This document shows, in pieces, positions 27,155 to 35,537 of a stretch of 64,000 nt of DNA; position 1 is the first letter of the stretch; each line of letters begins with the position of its first letter. The stretch comes from VXYL01 sp965208525 (GTDB lineage Bacteria > Pseudomonadota > Gammaproteobacteria > Pseudomonadales > Azotimanducaceae). Both the position numbers and the translations under genes were made by a program. The DNA lies in NCBI GenBank assembly GCA_965208525.1, contig OZ242340.1, positions 1,488,001 through 1,552,000 on the forward strand. Reading direction: 5' to 3'. Below the pieces are notes generated by a model, which worked only from the letters and a program-made list of their open reading frames with translations, did not search any database and was not told where the DNA came from.

Positions 27155-27495
27155 TCTCTCTTGCTCCGCCCCCGGCTATCGCATTTTGCTTGCGACGTAC
27201 CTACCAACCATACGTCAGTCTAGCGCACTGCCGTCCCCTTGCCCCCACGAGCGACGGGAATCCCGCCTCCGCAGTGCGACAACGACGCCTGCGGACATCC
27301 ACCACTCCGTTCGATGACTAGCGGCGCGCCCCTCTCGTCGGAAACCTGCGTGCCCCCCATTCCATCCGTGAAACGGAGTACAATCCGAGCATGCCATGTT
27401 CAGAATTACAGGGTCGTCCTGCACGGGGTTGCTTCACCATCTCCCCCGGCCGACCTCGGTCCGTCTCACGTTGTTGACGGCAGGAGGCGCCCAGA
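27155..27495. promoter_or_regulatory. Divergent promoter region between kinase operon and methyltransferase
   Basis: 341 bases separate the two outward-reading transcription units. No clear promoter boxes can be assigned by eye. The only firm signal is CAGGAGG at 27481-27487, eight bases ahead of the methyltransferase TTG. Confidence 0.45.
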
Positions 27496-29145
27496 TTGCC
27501 CGCGCCCGTCGTGGATACTGATCGGCTTCGAAAGGCGCGCGGTGCCTACTTCACGCCGCCGGCCATCGCGAGGTACCTCACAGATTGGGCCGTCCGAACT
27601 CCCGACACCACCGTCCTCGAACCGTCGTGCGGCGAGGCCAGCTTCCTACTTGCCGCGGCCGAGAGACTCAAGGGACTCGGAGCGAATCCCGCATCATGGA
27701 GCGACCAGCTCCACGGCGTAGAAATCTACGATAGTTCGGCTGAGAGTGCAGAAAGGAGTCTGTGTGCCTCTGGCTTCGATCCCCGCATCACCGTCGGCGA
27801 CTTCTTCGACCACTGGCCCTCGATTGCCTATGATGCGGTCGTTGGTAATCCCCCCTTCGTGCGCTACCAGAACTTCACTGGCGCCGCACGCGCCCGGGCG
27901 TTGGAAGCCGCCCTTGCGCAGGGGGTCAGGCTATCCGGGCTAGCCAACGCTTGGGCCAGCTTCGTCGTCAAGGCTGCACTCCACCTTAAGCCCCAGGGAA
28001 GACTCGCGCTGGTTCTGCCTGCGGAGTTGCTGACCGTGAACTACGCGCGGGAGGTACGTCGTTTCCTGCTCCGGCGGTTCTCGCGCGTCCGGCTGATCTT
28101 GTTCGAGAACCTCGTCTTCCAGGGCGTACAGGAAGAGGTCGTGCTTCTTCTCGCCGAGGGGTACGGGGGAGCGCGTTTCCTTGAGGTTCATCAAACTCGG
28201 GACATGCAGTCGCTGGACTCCGTGGACGTGGCAGATTGGACTTCGCACGCGCCCATGGACGACGCGAAGTGGACCCCAGCACTCGTGCAAACGGATGCCT
28301 TCGCGACATACCGTGAGCTGATCGCTGACAGATTCGAAAACCTCGGCGTGTGGGGGTGCGTCTACTTGGGGGCCGTCACTGGCAACAACCGGTTCTTTTC
28401 GCTCACCCTCGCGGAAGCCGCCGAACGCGGACTCTCGGAGGATGATGTGGTTCCTATTTCCCCGCCCGGGACCCGTCATCTCCGAGGCCTCTCGTTCACG
28501 AAGGCCGCATGGCGCCAACTCGCCGAAGCAGGTGCTCGATGCATTCTGCTCCATCCCCGCGGCACGCCATCCGATGCGGCGAATGCGTACATCCAAGAGG
28601 CGGCGGATACCGGTGTCTGCGATGCGTACAAATGCCGGACGAGGAAACCGTGGTGGCGCGTTCCCCTTGTCGACACGCCAGATCTCTTCCTCACCTACAT
28701 GAATCACGACCGCCCGCGCCTTGTTGCGAACTCCGGTCGACTGGAGATTCTGAACTCCGTCTACGGCGTAGCCCTTGTCCCTGGGAGGAAGCGTCTGGGA
28801 AACCAAACCCTTCCGCTAGCCTGCCTCAACAGCATTACCCTCCTCGGTAGCGAAATCGTCGGTCGTGCATACGGTGGCGGCTTGCTGAAGATGGAACCTA
28901 GGGAGGCTGACAAGCTTCCCGTCCCTTCCCTAGCTTGCGTGAAACGCACGGAAGACGCCCTCATGGCCCTGAAGCCGCAGCTGGCGCGCCACCTCCGTCG
29001 CGGCGACGTTGCCGCGGCCGTGGCGGCGGTAGACGACATCATCCTCGGCGACGTCGGCGAGTCGGACATGAAGGCCCTCAGAGTGGCCCGCGACATCCTG
29101 TTTCAGCGTCGCCACGCGAGGGGCAGGCGCAGTGCCGGGCATTGA
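27496..29145 (+). CDS. N6-adenine DNA methyltransferase (type II, Eco57I-like)
   Basis: 549 residues from a TTG that has a near-perfect AGGAGG eight bases upstream. The SAM-binding motif is TVLEPSCGEASFL (about 39-51), an acidic motif HGVEIYD follows, and the catalytic NPPF is at 118-121 (VVGNPPFVRYQ), diagnostic of gamma-class N6-adenine methylation. The C-terminal half (about 270-500) is the target-recognition region. The last 14 bases overlap the next gene, a putative endonuclease, making this a restriction-modification-type pair. Confidence 0.88.
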   Translation: MPAPVVDTDRLRKARGAYFTPPAIARYLTDWAVRTPDTTVLEPSCGEASFLLAAAERLKGLGANPASWSDQLHGVEIYDSSAESAERSLCASGFDPRITVGDFFDHWPSIAYDAVVGNPPFVRYQNFTGAARARALEAALAQGVRLSGLANAWASFVVKAALHLKPQGRLALVLPAELLTVNYAREVRRFLLRRFSRVRLILFENLVFQGVQEEVVLLLAEGYGGARFLEVHQTRDMQSLDSVDVADWTSHAPMDDAKWTPALVQTDAFATYRELIADRFENLGVWGCVYLGAVTGNNRFFSLTLAEAAERGLSEDDVVPISPPGTRHLRGLSFTKAAWRQLAEAGARCILLHPRGTPSDAANAYIQEAADTGVCDAYKCRTRKPWWRVPLVDTPDLFLTYMNHDRPRLVANSGRLEILNSVYGVALVPGRKRLGNQTLPLACLNSITLLGSEIVGRAYGGGLLKMEPREADKLPVPSLACVKRTEDALMALKPQLARHLRRGDVAAAVAAVDDIILGDVGESDMKALRVARDILFQRRHARGRRSAGH

Positions 29146-29869
29146 CGAACTAATTCAGGCGGGGCTGATCGCAGCGGGGGACAAGCCACCCGACAGCGCC
29201 GCCGCCCCTACGAAAAAGTCATACAGCGAGAAAGTCTCCGCCGCGGTAGCTGCAGCGGTTGCCCAAGGTCTCCGAGACCGCGGCCTCAGTGGAGCCCGTC
29301 CTGCTCCACCTGGCCAGCTGGATACATCGGGCGCTGAACGACGGATGGCCGGAGGCATCGGCGCCAAGAAGGTGGACGTTACCTGGGCCACCGAGGAGGG
29401 GGGGCTGCTCCTCGGCATTTCCATCAAATGCATCAACTTCCGAGACGGCCGGTCGCGCAACTTCCAGAAGAACCTCACGAACCGGCGTGGTGACATGTTG
29501 TTCGAGGCCGTGACCCTCCATCGCCGCTTCCCCTACGCGGTTCTGGGCGGCTTGTTCTTCTTGGACCATGAAGCCAAATGCGACGCCACTCTGCGACGAA
29601 AGTCCACTTTCATCAATGCCCACGCACGATTCCAGCTATTTACCGGAAGGGAGGATCCAGGCGGTCGCGACGAGCAGTACGAGCGCTTGTTCATCGTCTC
29701 GCTCGACGCATCCTCAGCCCACGCTCGTTTCGAAGCCTACGCGGTCGGCGAACCTGAAGTCCCAGTCCCGATGCGACACGTGCTGGACCAGTTAGTGTCG
29801 CTCGTCGCCATCCGAAATCCAGACTTCTACGAGTACAAGGACGGCAAACTGGTGTCGGTACCTGGGTGA
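29132..29869 (+). CDS. Putative restriction endonuclease, partner of the methyltransferase
   Basis: 245 residues from GTG, with GAGG 10 bases before it and a 14-base overlap with the methyltransferase. The core AERRMAGGIGAKKVDVTWATEEGG...LLGISIKCINF looks like a PD-(D/E)xK nuclease hairpin: Asp82, then a strand ending SIK (Lys99), with Ser where Glu/Asp is usual, preceded by Glu69. NFQKNLTNRRGDMLFEAVTLHRRFPYAVLGG follows. A type II-like nuclease is the natural reading from position and motif, but the family cannot be named with certainty. Confidence 0.6.
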   Translation: MPGIDELIQAGLIAAGDKPPDSAAAPTKKSYSEKVSAAVAAAVAQGLRDRGLSGARPAPPGQLDTSGAERRMAGGIGAKKVDVTWATEEGGLLLGISIKCINFRDGRSRNFQKNLTNRRGDMLFEAVTLHRRFPYAVLGGLFFLDHEAKCDATLRRKSTFINAHARFQLFTGREDPGGRDEQYERLFIVSLDASSAHARFEAYAVGEPEVPVPMRHVLDQLVSLVAIRNPDFYEYKDGKLVSVPG

Positions 29870-30215
29870 CCCGCTCGAAGAGACCTGTATCCCGCGCGGA
29901 ACACGTTTGTTCAAGAACAACCCGCCCAAACGCCTCAAACCCGCATGTACCGAAGACCAGATCAAGGCAGTTGTCGGCTTGCCATCTCTTGATGCTGTAC
30001 GACTTCGCCGGTCTGGTCGAGGGCGCGCACGCCAAACTCCCAATGACCGCCGGCATCGGCTGAAGCTATAGCGAGCATGGCATTTGCGGCACCCAAGCGA
30101 TTCGCAACCCACCCAGCGGGCAGCGCGTTGCGAGGGTTCGGCGCCGCGAGGCCGCGACGCGACGGGGGGACTACACCCCGATTCCCCGGCTACATCGGAC
30201 CTCTTGCCGGCAACC
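29870..30215. other. Intergenic stretch, nothing recognised
   Basis: About 345 bases between the endonuclease-like gene and the integrase stop. No repeat copy and no RNA gene seen. Confidence 0.4.
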
Positions 30216-31364
30216 TCACGCGACGGTCCCCGAAATGCTCTCGGCCCAGCGTTGCATGACCGGGCGACGCCTTTCCAGTAGGTCGTCGCGGGCGTACGCC
30301 GCTACCGTGGCGGAACCCTCGACGTGCGCCAGCGCGAATTCCGACAGCAACTCATCCACGCCGTGCTCCCGCGCCCAGTCCTTGAAGCTCGACCGGAAAC
30401 CGTGCCCCGACGCCGCGACCCCCGCCTGCCGCAGCGCTTGCGTCATCACCTTCTCTCCCAGCATCAAGCCCGGACGGGAACCGGGAAACGCAAGACCGCT
30501 GCCGACGCCGTTCCCGGCCCCGGCCAGCACCTCGAGCGCCTGCTGCGACAGTGGAACCCGGTGCGCCCGCCCCGCCTTCATCGACTGCGCTGGCAGGACC
30601 CACACCGCCCCGTCGAGGTCGAACTGCTCCCACGTCGCGCGCCGAACCTCCACCTGCCGCGCCGCCGTCAGCGCCGTGAAACGGATCGCCCGCTTCGTCG
30701 AAGACGCGCACTTGGTCGCGTCGATGCGCGCCAGCGCCGGCCCCACCTCCGACCAGTGCAGCGCCTCGTGGTGCCTCGGCCCCGCCGCCCGCTTCGGCAG
30801 GCTCCGCCGTACTGTCTCCACCGGCGAGCCTTCCGTCCGGTGCTCCTGGATGCGCGCCCAGTCCAGAGCCGCCGTGATCGCCGACCCCGCCGTCTTCACC
30901 GTCGCGTGCTTGCCGGCCAGCGCCAGAGGGCGCAGCACCTCGTACACCGCCGCCGTGCCTACCTGGTCCACCGGCACCCCGCCGAGCTTCGGCAGGACAT
31001 GCCGGTCCATCGCGGTCCGCCAGCTGCGCGCGGGGCTGTCCGTCCGCCACACCTCCTGCCTTTCCGCGAAGCACGCCTGCTCCGCCTGCGCAAAGGTCGG
31101 CACCCGGGCCCGCCGGGGATCTCCCCCTGTCCGCGCCACCGCCCGGTTGTCGGCGGCGACGCGCCGCGCGTCCGCCAGCGAGACCAGCTCCGCGCTGCCG
31201 AGCCCTAGGTCCACACGGCGGCCGTGTATGGTCAGCCGCTGGACCCACTGGCGGGTGCCGGAGGGCTTGACGCGGAGCATGAGTCCGTTGCCGTCGACGT
31301 AGCTGCCGGGACCGGCGGTGCGCACCTTGGCGGCGGAGAGGGCGTTGCGGCACAATCGGGGCAT
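30216..31364 (-). CDS. P4-type tyrosine integrase of the island (Int1)
   Basis: 382 residues with a complete P4-family plan: N-terminal DUF4102 arm-binding domain (YVDGNGLMLRVKPSGTRQWVQRL, about 22-45), SAM-like core-binding region, and catalytic domain. Arg in TAARQVEVRRATW, H-x-x-R in HGFRSSFKDW, and His and the nucleophile Tyr in LAHVEGSATVAAYARDDLLERRR. It sits at the right end of the island with its start facing the flank, the usual position next to an attachment site. No tRNA gene was found beside it. Confidence 0.9.
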   Translation of the reverse strand: MPRLCRNALSAAKVRTAGPGSYVDGNGLMLRVKPSGTRQWVQRLTIHGRRVDLGLGSAELVSLADARRVAADNRAVARTGGDPRRARVPTFAQAEQACFAERQEVWRTDSPARSWRTAMDRHVLPKLGGVPVDQVGTAAVYEVLRPLALAGKHATVKTAGSAITAALDWARIQEHRTEGSPVETVRRSLPKRAAGPRHHEALHWSEVGPALARIDATKCASSTKRAIRFTALTAARQVEVRRATWEQFDLDGAVWVLPAQSMKAGRAHRVPLSQQALEVLAGAGNGVGSGLAFPGSRPGLMLGEKVMTQALRQAGVAASGHGFRSSFKDWAREHGVDELLSEFALAHVEGSATVAAYARDDLLERRRPVMQRWAESISGTVA

Positions 31365-31510
31365 CAGATTTTCCGGAGCCTGAACGTGCGAAGCCTACCG
31401 CCATTGCAGACCGAACACAACGAGTCCCACGAAAATCCGCGAGCCCTGCGGCATCTTCCGAGTCTATTCGAGCCGCCTCGATCTTGCCTGTACTACCGAA
31501 AAAAACCTTT

Positions 31511-31525
31511 TTATCAGAAGGTTAA
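31511..31525. promoter_or_regulatory. 15-bp motif shared upstream of both P4-type integrases
   Basis: TTATCAGAAGGTTAA, 147 bases upstream of Int1, identical to 61311-61325 upstream of Int2. Here it also forms a hairpin with the preceding AACCTT. It could be an attachment core or an integrase binding site. Confidence 0.5.
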
Positions 31526-31671
31526 CGGACTTTTTGACGCCCTATGGATTCTCGCGGTCATGTGCCTAGTCGGTTGCAAGCGACTGTACGGCGCAGGCTC
31601 CTAGGTAAGCGCCGTAGGAAACCGCGAAACAAGCGAGCGGATGGGTTTGGCCTCTAGCGTCGCCGTCCTTT

Positions 31672-31712
31672 GGAGGGAGGGCGTCTCGCCCTCCAACGCG
31701 CCGACAGGCGCG
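31672..31712. repeat. R1 repeat, half copy
   Basis: GGAGGGAGGGCGTCTCGCC then CTCC, followed by the hairpin CGCGCC-GACA-GGCGCG; preceded by the same GGCCTCTAGCGTCGC as the copy at 9192. Confidence 0.8.
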
Positions 31713-31726
31713 TAATCCGGGGGCGA

Positions 31727-31763
31727 CCGGCGCATTCAAGACGGGCGGGGGCCCGCCCTACGG
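31727..31763. repeat. R2 repeat
   Basis: CGGCGCATTCAAGACGGGCG, then GGGGCCCGCCC and TACGGGGC; matches the copies at 7008 and 62824. Confidence 0.7.
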
Positions 31764-31773
31764 GGCCTTACGA

Positions 31774-32574
31774 TTATTGGCGAGCGAGGCGGCGCTTGAG
31801 TTGCTCGATCTCGGCTTGCGCGGCTTGACGTGCCCGACGTTCTTCGGCGATGAGGCCGTCCTTCTCGGCGAGCAGGCCCTCTCTCTCAGCGAGGAGGCGG
31901 TCCTGTTCCTCGTACGTGGCTAGGAACTTGCCGGTGGCCGGGTCGTAGAGGCGCAGGCGGCCTTCGTCGTCGAGGCAGAGGTGGAGGGAGAGGACCTTGG
32001 ACTCGCCGCGGCGCGTGCCGTCGGGCCTCCTTTCCAGGGGCACGGGCTCGTAGGCGTCTTTCGCGTTCAGGCGGTGGCCCAGAAAGCGCGGGGGCAGGTA
32101 CTTGCCCGAGGGATCGTGCTGCCAGTACTCGGTCACGCCCAGGCTTTCGTACAGGGCGTGCTTCTCCGTCAGGTCGCGCCGGTGCGTGCCCCTCGACGCC
32201 ACCTCCAGGACGAAGTCCGCGAACTTGCCCTCATCCCACGTCTTCCAGACCGTGCGCTGCTGGTCCCGGGACGGGCCGAACGCCACGAACACGTCCGGCT
32301 GGACCCACCTTTCGTTGTCCCCCTCCAGCCAGTACATCGTCAGCTCGCTGCCGACGTACACGTCCTCGCGATGCGCGTAGCGGCTCCGCAGCGACTGCGC
32401 GGAGTCCACCTCGGCGTTCCAGTGTTCCGGGGTCATCGCCTCAACGCCCCGATCCGGGTAGTCGAGCGCCCTTGCGGGCGCGTTGGCAGCTCGCTTCGCG
32501 AACTGCTGCACACTGGACGTCGCCTCGGGACCGCGGAGCTTGCGGGCGCGGAGGCGCTGTGGCGCGGTAGGCAT
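31774..32574 (-). CDS. Uma2-family protein (PD-(D/E)xK-like) with repeat-encoded insert
   Basis: 266 residues of the Uma2 / DUF820 family, predicted nuclease-like proteins of unknown role. Core: VQPDVFVAFGP (the PDV aspartate), then ADFVLEVASRGTHRRDLTEKHALYESLGVTEYWQHDP, where E-V-x-S-x-x-T and K are the family catalytic positions. The C-terminal tail is a glutamate/arginine coiled coil. The start at MPTAPQRL has AAGGAGA eight bases upstream. Residues about 22-37 (VQQFAKRAANAPARAL) are encoded by a copy of the R4 palindrome lying in frame. An alternative start after the repeat is at 32436. Confidence 0.8.
   Translation of the reverse strand: MPTAPQRLRARKLRGPEATSSVQQFAKRAANAPARALDYPDRGVEAMTPEHWNAEVDSAQSLRSRYAHREDVYVGSELTMYWLEGDNERWVQPDVFVAFGPSRDQQRTVWKTWDEGKFADFVLEVASRGTHRRDLTEKHALYESLGVTEYWQHDPSGKYLPPRFLGHRLNAKDAYEPVPLERRPDGTRRGESKVLSLHLCLDDEGRLRLYDPATGKFLATYEEQDRLLAEREGLLAEKDGLIAEERRARQAAQAEIEQLKRRLARQ
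32466..32508. repeat. R4 double-hairpin repeat inside a coding sequence
   Basis: GCGCCC-TTGC-GGGCGC followed by a CGTTGGCAGC spacer and TCGC-TTC-GCGA hairpin, the same element as at 16696 and 62759, placed in frame in the N-terminal part of the Uma2-like gene. Confidence 0.8.
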
Positions 32575-32879
32575 GGCGTTCTCCTTGGGCTCGGCGCCGG
32601 AAGGATGCGGCGACGTTAGCACAGACGCCGTTGACGCAGCGCAGGCACCTGGCGGCGCATGCGCACGCCCTGGGAAATGCGTTGTGGCTGCGTGTCGGCA
32701 CGTGTCGGGCCGACTGTCGCTGGAACTGTCCCAAGTTGCCACGAAGTCAAGGCGGGGTATGTAGGGAATCGCCGCCACGGCTTGTGCGACATCGGTGCTT
32801 TGTCGGGTTGGGGAGGGCCGTGAAGGTGATGCGCGTCAGAGGTAGCGTGCCCACCCTTGAGAGGGGCTGGGGCAGGCAG
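32575..32879. other. Intergenic gap, no gene
   Basis: 305 bases upstream of the Uma2-like gene and downstream of epmB. A faint R3-like segment (GTGCGACATCGGTGC) occurs near 32785; otherwise nothing recognised. Confidence 0.4.
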
Positions 32880-33854
32880 TCAACCCGAGAGCAGTTCCTT
32901 CGACGGATGGCCGGGGGTTTCGCGGACCAGGCGGGGGACCAGGTAGCCGGGGAGGCGGGCCGCGAGTTCCTCGTGCAATGCCCTTCCTTCCGCTTCGCCG
33001 ACGTGGAAGTGGGCGGTGCCGGCGACGGCGTCGGGGAGGTGGAGGTAGTAGGGAAGGACGCCGGCGGCGAATAGGCGTTCGGATAGGTCGGCCAAGGTGC
33101 CTCCATCGTTGTTGACGCCCTGCAGGAGGACGCTTTGGTTCAGGAGGGTGAAGGGGCGGAGGGCTGCGAGCGCTGCGTCCACCTCGTCGTCGATCTCGCC
33201 GGCGTGGTTGAAGTGAAGCACGACCACCACTTGCTGGGGCAGGCTGTGGAGCGCGTCGATGAGGGCGTTGGTGACGCGCTTGGGAATGACCACGGGGAGT
33301 CTTGTGTGGATGCGCACACGGCGGACGTGGTCGATGGCGGCGATTGCCTTGAGGAGCCGGGCTAGGTGTGCGTCGCGGAGCATCAGGGGGTCGCCGCCGG
33401 AGAGAATGACTTCGCGCACGGAGGGGTCTTGGCGAATGGCATCCAGGGCCGGGAGGTGTTGCGCTTGCCGGTGTTCGGCGTAGGGGAAGTGGCGGCGGAA
33501 GCAATAGCGGCAGTTTACGGCGCAGGCACCGGTGGTGATGAGGAGGACTCGGCCGGCGTACTTTCGCAGCACGCCCGCATCGGCCACGGCGGCGGATTCT
33601 TCGAGGGGGTCTTCCACGTAACCCGGCACGGAATCCCACTCGAAGCTGCTTGGCAGCACTTGCCGGAGCAGAGGGTCGCCCGGGTCGCCACGCTTCATGC
33701 GGGCGATGTAGGGGCGAGGAACGCGCAATGGGAACGGGCCGGCGGGCGCCGCGTTGACGGCCTCGGCCGCGACGCCAGCCAAGTCCAGCAACTCTTGCTG
33801 CTCGGTGACGGAACGGGCGAGCTCATCGCGCCACGCATGATCGGACCACGGCAC
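32880..33854 (-). CDS. epmB: EF-P beta-lysylation radical-SAM aminomutase (EpmB, KamA-like)
   Basis: 324 residues. Radical-SAM cluster motif CAVNCRYC (about 107-115) with the family tail FRRHFPYAE, then EVILSGGDPLMLRD and RVRIHTRLPVVIPKRV as in lysine 2,3-aminomutases. The length and N-terminus (LPLRVPRPYIARMKRGDPGDPLLRQVLP) match EpmB, which converts lysine to (R)-beta-lysine for attachment to elongation factor P. The exact start is uncertain: a GTG at 33854 is proposed because the upstream open frame is translated R1 repeat. The partner genes epmA and efp are not in the window. Confidence 0.87.
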   Translation of the reverse strand: MPWSDHAWRDELARSVTEQQELLDLAGVAAEAVNAAPAGPFPLRVPRPYIARMKRGDPGDPLLRQVLPSSFEWDSVPGYVEDPLEESAAVADAGVLRKYAGRVLLITTGACAVNCRYCFRRHFPYAEHRQAQHLPALDAIRQDPSVREVILSGGDPLMLRDAHLARLLKAIAAIDHVRRVRIHTRLPVVIPKRVTNALIDALHSLPQQVVVVLHFNHAGEIDDEVDAALAALRPFTLLNQSVLLQGVNNDGGTLADLSERLFAAGVLPYYLHLPDAVAGTAHFHVGEAEGRALHEELAARLPGYLVPRLVRETPGHPSKELLSG

Positions 33855-33882
33855 GGAGGAGGGTGAGGTCGAGGGTCCCTCT

Positions 33883-34028
33883 GGAGGGAGGGCGTCCCGC
33901 CCTCCATCGCGCCCGGAGGGCGCGGCTTTTGGGCTTGGGTCTTGAAGCGCTTGCGTCACGGATTGCCTTTCGCTGTCTTGATGCTTGCGCGCCTGGCGGC
34001 GCGATGGAGGGCGGGACGCCCTCCCTCC
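33883..34028. repeat. R1 repeat, full copy upstream of epmB
   Basis: Arms GGAGGGAGGGCGTCCCGCC and GGCGGGACGCCCTCCCTCC in inverted orientation, with a central segment longer than in other copies. It fills most of the gap between pcm and epmB. Confidence 0.85.
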
Positions 34029-34100
34029 AGAGAGTGTGGTGCCAGAACTCCGTCCGGGGAGTGGGTGCAAGGGCTTCCTCCGGAGGGTGTTGGGGCCATT

Positions 34101-34811
34101 TCAATGGTCGCCCGTTAGGGGCACGAAGCGCACTGGCAGCACGTGGCGCATGGTGATTTCGCCGTCTTCGGCCTTCTCCACCACGGCCAGGTTCTGGTCG
34201 AAGTCGTTGCCGATGGGGAGGACCAGGCGGCCGCCGGGACGCAGTTGCTGCACCAGCTTTTCTGGCACGTCTTCGCCGACCGCGGTGACCATGATGGCGT
34301 CGAACGGGGCGGCTTCCGGCCAGCCATACCAGCCGTCGCCGACCTTCACCACCACGTTGTCGTAGCCGAGTCGCTTGAGGAGGGCGGCGGCGTCTTCGGC
34401 GAGTTCCGGGATGATCTCGATGGTGTGAACGGTGTCCACCACCTTGGCCAGCACCGCTGCTTGGTAGCCGGAGCCGGTGCCCACCTCCAGCACGCGGCTC
34501 TCGGCGGTGGGTTCGAGCAGATGCGTCATCAGGGCGACGATGAAGGGCTGCGAGATGGTCTGGCCGTGGCCGATGGGAAGTGGGCGGTTCACATAGGCGA
34601 CGGCACGGGCGCCGTCCGGCACGAACTCCTCGCGGGGGACGGTTGCCATCGCTTTGAGCACGGCAGGGTCGATGTGCGAGACGCGCGTGTAGCCGGCGGT
34701 ACGGCGCGTGTCGTCCCGGATGGCTTCCAGCATCTGTTGCATCGTTGCGGCCCCGGCGGTCGGTCCAAGCAAGAGGAGAGCGACGGCAAGCGTCACGAAG
34801 CGGCCGCGCAT
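34101..34811 (-). CDS. pcm: Protein-L-isoaspartate O-methyltransferase, exported form
   Basis: 236 residues. Leader 1-22 (LVTLAVALLLLGPTAGA-like), then the PIMT fold: VPREEFVPDGARAVAYVNRPLPIGHGQTISQPFIVALM, followed by the SAM motif VLEVGTGSGYQAAVLA, IEIIPELA and FDAIMVTAV. The enzyme methylates isoaspartyl residues for repair of aged proteins; here the leader suggests a periplasmic version. ATG with GAGGGAG upstream. Located 10 bases from a gene for a small membrane protein on the same strand. Confidence 0.9.
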   Translation of the reverse strand: MRGRFVTLAVALLLLGPTAGAATMQQMLEAIRDDTRRTAGYTRVSHIDPAVLKAMATVPREEFVPDGARAVAYVNRPLPIGHGQTISQPFIVALMTHLLEPTAESRVLEVGTGSGYQAAVLAKVVDTVHTIEIIPELAEDAAALLKRLGYDNVVVKVGDGWYGWPEAAPFDAIMVTAVGEDVPEKLVQQLRPGGRLVLPIGNDFDQNLAVVEKAEDGEITMRHVLPVRFVPLTGDH

Positions 34812-34821
34812 GCTCCCTCGG

Positions 34822-35508
34822 TCACACATCGAGGGCGGCCCGATCCTGCTCGATGTCGGGAATCGCCACCTCCGCCACCACCTGGCGCAGTTGGCGGTTG
34901 AGCTGGTCAATCTCTCGGATCAGGCGCGGATACCACGCGAGTTCGCTTCTGAGCCGTCCGTCGGCGTCGTAGAAGCCGCGGGTTTGGTCGCTCCGCAGCG
35001 GCTCAACGATTGCCACCGAGAGTTCGCTGAGGCGCGCCACCCTTGCTCGCAGCATGTCGAGGGCTGGCAGCCCGGTGATGATGTTCCTCAGTATGCCGAA
35101 GTCCAGCGCCTCGAAGTTGCGGCCGGCGAAGGCCGCCGTGAGGACGCTGGCGCGTTGGCCATAGGCGCTCTGGTCGAGGTCGATGTGCGGCAGGTCGGGC
35201 TGGTCGCCTTCGTCGATCTCGGCAACCACCGCAAGATGGCGGTCGAGCTTCGCCCGTTCTGCGTCGAGGTGTGCCACCAGCGTCTTGAACTCGAGGATGA
35301 GGCTGTCGTAGTACTTGCCGCGCACCTCGCGTTCGCGCAGCTCTTCCTGATAGTCGGTGACAAGGAAGCCGAGATAGACGCCGAGGAAAACCACGAAGAG
35401 TTCAGCGGCGTAGTGGCCGAAGCTCCTCATGCCGCGCGGACGGGCCCCGCGCTGGCCCGGTTCGGCGGCTCGCGCCGGCGAGTCCTGTGGCGTTGCAGGG
35501 CTTGCCAT
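34822..35508 (-). CDS. Membrane-anchored protein of unknown function
   Basis: 228 residues. A single N-terminal transmembrane segment (about 30-50, YAAELFVVFLGVYLGFLVTDY) is followed by a mostly helical soluble part (EELREREVRGKYYDSLILEFKTLVAHLDAERAKLDRHL, and a C-terminal RLIREIDQLNRQLRQVVAEV coil). It resembles DUF6090-type proteins with an F-x-V-F-x-G-V-x-x-G-x-x-x-(D/N)-x-x-E-E membrane motif. Function unknown. Probably in an operon with pcm. Confidence 0.7.
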   Translation of the reverse strand: MASPATPQDSPARAAEPGQRGARPRGMRSFGHYAAELFVVFLGVYLGFLVTDYQEELREREVRGKYYDSLILEFKTLVAHLDAERAKLDRHLAVVAEIDEGDQPDLPHIDLDQSAYGQRASVLTAAFAGRNFEALDFGILRNIITGLPALDMLRARVARLSELSVAIVEPLRSDQTRGFYDADGRLRSELAWYPRLIREIDQLNRQLRQVVAEVAIPDIEQDRAALDV

Positions 35509-35537
35509 CGTGTCCCGCCCTGTGGCGGCAGCGTCGC

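Larger units (their letters stand above)
31365..31773. other. Right island boundary region with motif and repeats
   Basis: About 410 bases: an AT-rich hairpin and motif at 31503-31525, then backbone-style repeats (R1 half copy at 31672, R2 at 31727). The return of these repeats marks the edge of the island. Confidence 0.55.

Noticed and set aside
29166..29212. R2-like string inside the endonuclease-like gene
   Set aside because: Only short pieces (GCGGGGGACAAGCC, CGCCCCTACG) match and the reading frame is continuous and coupled; probably chance similarity.
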